Origin: SKPT01 sp040905445
GTDB lineage: Bacteria > Planctomycetota > Phycisphaerae > Phycisphaerales > Phycisphaeraceae
Length of the DNA: 64,000 nt
Assembly: GCA_040905445.1 (NCBI GenBank)
Contig: JBBDRN010000032.1
Span: 1-64,000 of the forward strand
Direction of reading: 5' to 3'
This document shows, piece after piece, positions 59,271-64,000 of the stretch (position 1 is the first letter of the stretch; every line of letters begins with the position of its first letter). The notes below the pieces were generated by a model. That model was not told the DNA's origin, made no database searches, and worked only from the letters and a program-made list of their open reading frames with translations. The position numbers and the translations under genes were made by a program.

Positions 59271-60329
59271 TCACTCTGGCACCACCATATACAGCGACAT
59301 CATCCCGGCGTGGATGTGATCGCCCACATTGCACTTGAACATCCAAGTCCCGGGGTTGTCCGGCTGCATATCGGCGACGAGCGCGACGCTGGGCAGCAGC
59401 ATCAGCGTCTCCTTGCGTCGGCCGCTCTCGATCACGCCGTTGCCGTGCCAGTGCGGGGTGTGAAGGTCCACCTCGCTGCCCATGCCGAACAGATACCAGC
59501 GCACGTTCTCGCCCTGTTGCATGCGCAGGCCCGGCTGGTTGCCGAAGATGTAGCCGTTGATCGCGTGCATGAGGTGCCCCTCCTCTTCCTGCCCATCTTC
59601 GTTTTCATCAAACACCAGGAACATGCACACGAACTCGCGATCCACGTCATTTGGCGTGGCGTCGTCGTTCGCTGCCTCGGGACGGGTGATGAGGATCGGG
59701 CCGACCAGCCCGCGATACACATCCTCCACCGGCTGCACGTGCGAGCGATACAGCCGGACGATCGAACTGGGGTCATTCGGCCCGGGGCCGGTTTCGGGCG
59801 TCAGTTCCAGGGTGTAGGTGTAGCGCTCGCCGGGCGGAACCGCCGCGCCGGGCGGGTCCATGCCCGCATACGCCGCGCCTTCGCTGGCCTTGTCGTAATG
59901 GGTGCCGACCGGGTGGATGCTGTAGGGCCGGCTGGCGTTGTTCTGGAAGTGGATCTTGATCGTATCACCGACCACACCGCGAATGATCGGCCCGATCAGT
60001 CCGAGGTGCTCGGGCTTCGGGCTGCGCTCGGTAAACGTCTCGTCCGTGTACTGGACGTACAACGTCTTGTCATACACCGTCTGCTCGCCCCATTCGCCCA
60101 GGCCGTGATGGTCACCATGATCAGGCGATTCGCCATGGCCCATCTGATCCCCGCGCGGCGCGTAATCCCATTGCACGTTCTCTGCGGCGATGTAGTAGTG
60201 GCGCGTGCGGGGTTCATAGTCACTCGCTGGTGCATCGGCCGGTGGTTGGGCCAGGCAGGCCGTGGTCATCAACGCGTAGAGAGGCAGGAGCAGCCAAGCT
60301 GGCGAGGTTCGAAAGCGGGAGCGTCGCAT
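59271..60329 (-). CDS. ceruloplasmin-like two-cupredoxin protein with degenerate trinuclear site
   Basis: 352 residues; ATG 60329 with AAGGA nine bases upstream. Signal region of about 25 residues ends MTTAC; Cys25 could be lipidated, though the lipobox is weak. A His-rich stretch (about 64-78) follows. Domain 1 holds EHLGLIGPIIRGVVGDTIKIHFQNNASRPYSIHPVGTHYDK; domain 2 holds DLHTPHWHGNG and WMFKCNVGDHIHAGMMSLY, as in ceruloplasmin and hephaestin. Type 1 copper ligands are present by alignment: His290, Cys333, His338, Met343. Of the eight trinuclear histidines four appear lost: HPV for HPH (139-141), RSH for HSH (195-197), KCN for HCH (332-334). It should carry an electron or bind copper rather than reduce O2; inference. 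Divergent from the PEP-CTERM gene across Fur-like dyads. Confidence 0.8.
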   Translation of the reverse strand: MRRSRFRTSPAWLLLPLYALMTTACLAQPPADAPASDYEPRTRHYYIAAENVQWDYAPRGDQMGHGESPDHGDHHGLGEWGEQTVYDKTLYVQYTDETFTERSPKPEHLGLIGPIIRGVVGDTIKIHFQNNASRPYSIHPVGTHYDKASEGAAYAGMDPPGAAVPPGERYTYTLELTPETGPGPNDPSSIVRLYRSHVQPVEDVYRGLVGPILITRPEAANDDATPNDVDREFVCMFLVFDENEDGQEEEGHLMHAINGYIFGNQPGLRMQQGENVRWYLFGMGSEVDLHTPHWHGNGVIESGRRKETLMLLPSVALVADMQPDNPGTWMFKCNVGDHIHAGMMSLYMVVPE

Positions 60330-60408
60330 CAGGGTCAGTCCTTTCAGAGGCCTTGTCGTTTGGAGCGGGGGTGGCGCGGCGGGCGTCGCCGTCCGCATAC
60401 TCTGTGAT

Positions 60409-60423
60409 TGAGACGCAGTTTCA
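60409..60423. promoter_or_regulatory. Fur-like 7-1-7 dyad, site 1
   Basis: TGAGACG-C-AGTTTCA. Both half-sites (TGAGACG and, on the other strand, TGAAACT) differ by one base from TGAGACT. It lies 80 bases upstream of the cupredoxin gene. The 7-1-7 geometry is that of Fur-family operators (TGAnAAT-n-ATTnTCA). Confidence 0.5.
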
Positions 60424-60542
60424 GCCTGCGACGGTAGGGGAAGCTACAGCGGAGGCGGACGACCGTCAAACAAAAAGTTCAGGAGTGGGCACGCCCACGG
60501 CTTGACGGGCCGCATGAGAGCCGCTAGCTTGCCCATCATTGT

Positions 60543-60557
60543 TGAGAATGAGTCGCA
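60543..60557. promoter_or_regulatory. Fur-like 7-1-7 dyad, site 2
   Basis: TGAGAAT-G-AGTCGCA. Half-sites TGAGAAT and TGCGACT each differ by one base from TGAGACT, the same core as site 1, 134 bases away. It would control the plus-strand genes starting at 60783. Confidence 0.5.
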
Positions 60558-60580
60558 GAACCATCTGTGGCCCGCGCAAC

Positions 60581-60716
60581 AAAAAGGGCGGTCAGGCTGA
60601 CCTTGCCAAGCCTCCTGACCGCCCGTTGGTGACGACAACCCGAGGGGTGCCATCGGTTCCCATTCTCCCGCCACCGGCCGCCGCTGGCAAACCCCTCGAC
60701 CGCGTTGTCTTTTTTT
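60581..60716. promoter_or_regulatory. structured leader with two hairpins before the PEP-CTERM gene
   Basis: GGGCGGTCAGG (60586-60596) pairs with 60614-60624 and is flanked by A5 on the left, so it also works as a minus-strand terminator. Then CGAGGGGT (60641-60648) pairs with ACCCCTCG (60691-60698), followed 11 bases later by T7 (60710-60716). The second may be an attenuator or leader terminator of the downstream operon. Confidence 0.5.
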
Positions 60717-60782
60717 GAACTCGCCCCCCGGTTCGCGCCAGGCGCGGCCCGGGCACACCGGCCGATGCGGGAGGAGGGAATT

Positions 60783-61523
60783 ATGCGACTCGGACAGACC
60801 GCGATCAGCACCGCCGTGGCCCTGACGCTGACGGCGTCGTCAGCATCGGCGACCGTTCACTTCATCGAGCCGGGAGGCTGGGCACCAGGCGATAGCCAAA
60901 CCACGCACCAGCACTGGGACTACCTGGCGTCAGGCACCGACAACGCGCCGGACGTTGGCCATCTGACAACGCCGACGGGGTTGGATGCACCGACTCTCAG
61001 CGTGCAAGACCCCGGCATCCGCACCAGCACGGGCAACTTCTACGCCTTCAGCGCCGACTACGGCGTCACCGCCGAGTTTGCCAACCACGGCGGGGCAAGT
61101 GGCAGCTACAGCGGCGCGGCGGGCACACACGTGATCATCCAAACCGCCGGGACGCTCAGCGGCGGGGCCGGCCTGGATGTCGATTCGCTGAACCTGGTCA
61201 CGCTCGACGGCGAATCCATCGTTGACGGTGACAACGCGAGCCGGCTGCGCGCCGACGAGATCTGGCGCGGCACGATCAGCAGCACCTTCGGGGACGTCAC
61301 GCAGCAGGAGCTCATCCTCGAGTTCTTCCTGCCCGGGTACAGCGACGACTTCCGCATTCAGTGGGACCAGGCGGTGCACTCGAGCTTCGATCAACTGCGC
61401 GTGGACACGATCCTGGCGAATGAGGCGCTGGCGGTGACGCCGGTGCCTGAGCCGACGTCGGTCGCGCTGCTTGGCGTGGCGGGTCTGATGCTCCTGCATC
61501 GTCGGCGGTGCGGGGAAGTCTGA
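60783..61523 (+). CDS. PEP-CTERM sorting-domain protein
   Basis: 246 residues; GGAGG before ATG 60783. Signal peptide 1-23 (AISTAVALTLTASSASA). The mature protein is Ser/Gly/Asp/Thr-rich with beta character and no recognised domain (VHFIEPGGW, then YAFSADYGVTAEFANHGG). The C-terminus VPEPTSVALLGVAGLMLLHRRR is a complete PEP-CTERM signal: the VPEP motif, a membrane helix and a basic cluster, which an exosortase would cut so that the protein reaches the cell surface or matrix. Followed by a strong terminator at 61543-61578, so it may be made in excess over the next genes. Confidence 0.85.
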   Translation: MRLGQTAISTAVALTLTASSASATVHFIEPGGWAPGDSQTTHQHWDYLASGTDNAPDVGHLTTPTGLDAPTLSVQDPGIRTSTGNFYAFSADYGVTAEFANHGGASGSYSGAAGTHVIIQTAGTLSGGAGLDVDSLNLVTLDGESIVDGDNASRLRADEIWRGTISSTFGDVTQQELILEFFLPGYSDDFRIQWDQAVHSSFDQLRVDTILANEALAVTPVPEPTSVALLGVAGLMLLHRRRCGEV

Positions 61524-61542
61524 AGACAAGGTAATGACGCCC

Positions 61543-61578
61543 GCCGGCGGCGCGTCTCACCGCGCGCCGCCGGCTTTT
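61543..61578 (+). terminator. strong intrinsic terminator after the PEP-CTERM gene
   Basis: A perfect 12-bp stem (GCCGGCGGCGCG 61543-61554, CGCGCCGCCGGC 61563-61574) with an 8-nt loop, then TTTT. It lies 20 bases after the stop and just 20 bases before the next start at 61598, so it would stop most transcripts between the two genes. Confidence 0.85.
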
Positions 61579-61597
61579 CCAAACCAGGGGGATCACC

Positions 61598-62464
61598 ATG
61601 CACCGTCATGATCAATCTCGCTGCGTGCACGGCTTCACGCTCATTGAGCTGCTGGTCGTGATCAGCATCATCGCGCTGCTGATCGGCATCCTGCTGCCAG
61701 CGCTGGCCGGGGCACGGAACGCCGCGCGACGCCTCAACGCCATGAGCGACCTGCGGCAGATGCTCGCGGCCTACGGCACCCATCAGCTCGATCATGACGG
61801 CGACGTCCTGTGGGGCTACCCGCCACCGGTGGTGGCCGGCGAAGCGCTGTCGGTGATGCTGCCCAGTGGCCATCGCATCCCCGATGGAGGATCGAGCGCG
61901 CTGCCGATCATGCGGTATCCGCCGCGGCTTGTGCCATACCTGCAGAACCTGTGGGGCATTCTGGGCGACGAGCCGATCGACCCGCCACGCAGCAGCGAAA
62001 GCTACCAGGAGGTCTGGAACAAGATCTACCAGCTCGGACTCAGCCCCGACTTCGGGCTCAACACGGCGTTCGTCGGCGGCGACCTCGCATACGGCGGCTT
62101 CGGCCTCCCGCCGGACCACGACCCGAGTTCGAATAGCGGCGTCGTGTTCAACAACGTTCAAGTCCGTCAGCCGACGGAGTTGATCGTCTTCGCCGAGAGC
62201 CGGCTGCGCGGCGGCGGTGTCACCGAGGGCGATCGCGGCTCGCATCGCGCCAGCCCCCCGGAAGTGCAGGGCCGCCGACTCTGGCGTGTCAACGGCGGCG
62301 AGTTCGAGGTCGTCGTGCAGGGCGAAGCGATCGGCCTGCCGCATGGCCGCTTTGGACAAGCGACGATCAGTGGGTTTTTCGATGGGCATGTTGCCGCGCT
62401 CTCGCCGAACGAGCTCGAGGACATGCGCTACTGGACCAACGTCAAGGACACCGGCGGGCGCTGA
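61598..62464 (+). CDS. prepilin-like protein with N-terminal methylation motif
   Basis: 288 residues, GGGGGA before ATG. HGFTLIELLVVISIIALLIGILLPAL is a class III prepilin signal: cleavage after Gly12, Phe13 methylated, Glu17 conserved. The globular part starts ARNAARRLNAMSDLRQMLAAYGTHQLDHDGDVLWGY and later has LIVFAESRLRGGG and ATISGFFDGHVAALSPNEL, the FxDGHV motif found in the large planctomycete family of pilin-like proteins (DUF1559-type). Such proteins sit in the inner membrane or on pseudopilus fibres; individual roles are unknown. Between the PEP-CTERM protein and the CbiX-like lipoprotein. Confidence 0.85.
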   Translation: MHRHDQSRCVHGFTLIELLVVISIIALLIGILLPALAGARNAARRLNAMSDLRQMLAAYGTHQLDHDGDVLWGYPPPVVAGEALSVMLPSGHRIPDGGSSALPIMRYPPRLVPYLQNLWGILGDEPIDPPRSSESYQEVWNKIYQLGLSPDFGLNTAFVGGDLAYGGFGLPPDHDPSSNSGVVFNNVQVRQPTELIVFAESRLRGGGVTEGDRGSHRASPPEVQGRRLWRVNGGEFEVVVQGEAIGLPHGRFGQATISGFFDGHVAALSPNELEDMRYWTNVKDTGGR

Positions 62465-62517
62465 GCGTACGCCACCCCTTTTTCTCTTTAATCCTTTTGT
62501 ACAGGGAGAACGTGACG

Positions 62518-63519
62518 ATGAACGTAAGGACGATGATACTGCCCGTGCTGCTGCTCGGGGCCCTGCTCACCGGATGCAACACCACCCAGCCACAGCGCGG
62601 CGTGCTGATCATGGCGCACGGCGGCAGCGACCAATGGAACGAGGCCGTGGAGCAGGCCGTGGGCCCGATTCGCGAGAAGTACCCGACCGCGCTCGCGTAC
62701 GGCATGGCCCGCCAGGACACGATGGAACAAGCCGTGCGCGAGCTTGAGGCTCAAGGTGTCGAAGAGGTTGCCGTCGTCCGCCTGTTCATCTCCGGCGACA
62801 GCTTTCTCGATCGTACCGAGACGCTGCTGGGGCTCAACGACGCCGAGCCTCCGCGCGCGGTAGCTGCATCGCATCACAAGCATGATCATCACGGTGCCGG
62901 CCACGCCGAACACGGCAGCAATGGCGCCCGCGATCATGACTCGGGCGGCCACAGTCACCACATGGGCCCTGTCCATCCCATCACCACCCACCTGACGTTC
63001 AAGCTCAGTCGGACTGGCGTGGCGGAATCTCCGCTGGTGGACGAGATTCTTGTTGAGCGCGTCGAGGCGACGCTAAGCGAGGATCCTGGCCGCGAGCGGG
63101 TGCTGATCCTCGCTCACGGGCCGGCCGACGACGCCGAGAACGAGCGCTGGCTGGCGCAGATGCGGCTGAGGGCCCAGGCGCTTTGCGAGGTCGGGTCGTT
63201 CGCTCATGTGCAGGTTGAGACGCTGCGCGAGGACTGGGCCCAGCGGCGAGCGCAGTCCGAATCGCGAATCCGTCGGTACGTTGAGGCCGGCACTGAGGCG
63301 GGCGAACGGGTGATCGTGGTCCCCTTCCGCGTCGCTGGCTTCGGGCCGTACGCACGTGTACTGGAAGGGCTCGAGTATGTCGCTGATGAACAGGGCTTCT
63401 GCCCCCACCCGCTGATGACGCGGTGGATTGAGCAGACCGCTCAAGCGTGCTTTGCAGCCGCGCCTGAGGCGCCTGCCCCGACCGGGCAGCGCGTGGCCGA
63501 ACGGGCACAAGACCGATGA
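62518..63519 (+). CDS. CbiX-like chelatase-fold lipoprotein with histidine-rich insert
   Basis: 333 residues from ATG 62518 (AGGGAG nine bases upstream). The N-terminus MNVRTMILPVLLLGALLTGC is a lipoprotein signal; Cys20 is the lipidation site. Two halves of the sirohydrochlorin cobalto/nickel-chelatase fold follow: VLIMAHGGSDQWNEAVEQAV (His34) to VEEVAVVRLFISGDS, and VLILAHGPADDAENERWL (His200) to VIVVPFRVAGFGPYARVLEGL. Between them lies a stretch with thirteen His in about 35 residues (119-153; HHKHDHHGAGH, HSHHM). The family inserts Co or Ni into tetrapyrroles in the cytoplasm; a version carried outside the cytoplasm is odd and suggests metal or porphyrin binding. Stop overlaps the next start (ATGA). 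Confidence 0.82.
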   Translation: MNVRTMILPVLLLGALLTGCNTTQPQRGVLIMAHGGSDQWNEAVEQAVGPIREKYPTALAYGMARQDTMEQAVRELEAQGVEEVAVVRLFISGDSFLDRTETLLGLNDAEPPRAVAASHHKHDHHGAGHAEHGSNGARDHDSGGHSHHMGPVHPITTHLTFKLSRTGVAESPLVDEILVERVEATLSEDPGRERVLILAHGPADDAENERWLAQMRLRAQALCEVGSFAHVQVETLREDWAQRRAQSESRIRRYVEAGTEAGERVIVVPFRVAGFGPYARVLEGLEYVADEQGFCPHPLMTRWIEQTAQACFAAAPEAPAPTGQRVAERAQDR

Positions 63520-64000
63520 GTCGCCCCGTGATGAAACCGAGGAAGCACGGCTTTACGTTGATCGAGCTGCTGGTGACGATCTCCATCATGGCGATCCTCA
63601 TCGGCCTGCTGTTGCCCGCGCTCGGCGCCGCCCGTCGGCATGGGCGGTCCATCGCCTGCCTCAGCAACGTTCGCCAGATCGCGCTCGCGGCGACGATGTA
63701 CGCCGACGATCACGACGCCTACGTCGGCTGGAGCCCCGGAACGGATCGCAAACAACTGCTGTATCCCTACCTGCGCCAGGGGCGCGACAACGCCGACATC
63801 GACGGGGATCAGGTCTGGCAATGCCCAGCCAATGATCAGCCTGCTCGCGCCGCCGGCTATGGCTTCAACACGAGGCTGAACGCAGTGAAGCTCGTGCAGA
63901 TCCGTCAGCCGGTGCAGACCGTGGCGCTGGTTGACGGTGGCATCAACGACGACCGCGAACCGACGCTGGCGACGCATGCGTTCCCGCCGTCGACACCAAC
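63516..64000 (+). CDS. prepilin-like protein, partial at window end
   Basis: 161 residues are visible; the gene continues beyond 64000. Start ATG overlaps the stop of the CbiX-like gene. KHGFTLIELLVTISIMAILIGLLLPAL is a prepilin signal with cleavage after Gly12. Then ARRHGRSIACLSNVRQIALAATMYADDHDAYVGW and LYPYLRQG, QVWQCPAN and VQTVALVDGG, typical of the planctomycete pilin-like family, related to the protein at 61598. Translational coupling to the chelatase-like lipoprotein points to joint function. Confidence 0.85.
   Translation, partial: MSRPVMKPRKHGFTLIELLVTISIMAILIGLLLPALGAARRHGRSIACLSNVRQIALAATMYADDHDAYVGWSPGTDRKQLLYPYLRQGRDNADIDGDQVWQCPANDQPARAAGYGFNTRLNAVKLVQIRQPVQTVALVDGGINDDREPTLATHAFPPSTP

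Noticed and set aside
60399..60580. Cobalamin riboswitch upstream of the locus containing the CbiX-like gene
   Set aside because: The conserved B12-box and the GCCACTG core could not be found.

Overview
The window is GC-rich (roughly 70%) bacterial chromosome, most likely from a planctomycete of the Phycisphaerae type. This is inferred from the gene mix, not from a marker gene. The signs are prepilin-like proteins with an FTLIELLV-type N-terminus, a PEP-CTERM protein, a MoxR/DUF58/VWA (Bat-type) operon with its own ABC exporter, a sulfatase and several carbohydrate-active proteins, very large PstA and PstC permeases, and gene-poor spacers filled with hairpin repeats. Many starts are GTG or TTG, and adjacent genes often overlap by a few bases.

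Layout. 0.1-0.4 kb: a solitary FlgM-like anti-sigma gene with its terminator. 0.9-2.1 kb: a secreted protein with a duplicated domain. 2.2-8.7 kb, minus strand: a sulfatase, a ParA ATPase fused to a glycogen-binding (CBM48/AMPK-beta type) domain, a small lipoprotein, a ParA-like protein without a P-loop, and a beta-propeller glycosidase-like protein. 9-13.3 kb: maf, a rhomboid protease and zinc-ribbon gene pair, and a hexose-6-phosphate mutarotase. 13.4-29.6 kb, plus strand: a GH123-like secreted protein and two unknowns, then moxR, a membrane protein, ABC ATPase and permease, DUF58, BatA-like and VWA genes, which look like one operon. 29.6-34.4 kb: a heparinase II/III-like protein, a hydroxypyruvate isomerase-like protein and DNA polymerase IV. 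34.9-44.8 kb: phoB-phoR facing phoU-pstB-pstA-pstC-pstS, with a four-heptad Pho box upstream of pstS.

45.2-49.1 kb is a decayed phage region: a portal gene running into a Mu gpF-like head gene, fused tail-to-tail to the 3' part of a MuB/TniB-like ATPase, followed by an excisionase-like helix-turn-helix gene. 49.5-56.6 kb holds tatC, small membrane proteins and secreted proteins of unknown role. A tRNA-Arg(ACG) lies at 57.1 kb, followed by a GH28-like beta-helix protein.

59.3-64 kb is the most intriguing locus. A ceruloplasmin-like two-cupredoxin protein appears to keep its type 1 copper site but to have lost half of its trinuclear histidines. It diverges from a PEP-CTERM protein, a pilin-like protein, a lipoprotein that resembles a cobaltochelatase (CbiX) with a histidine-rich insert, and a second pilin-like protein. 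Two Fur-like 7-1-7 dyads sit in the shared upstream region, which suggests a metal-controlled surface system.

Three copies of a twin-hairpin repeat (about 90 bp), a G-rich 9-bp-period minisatellite at several loci, and an AACCGCGAAG-bounded element are scattered through the window.
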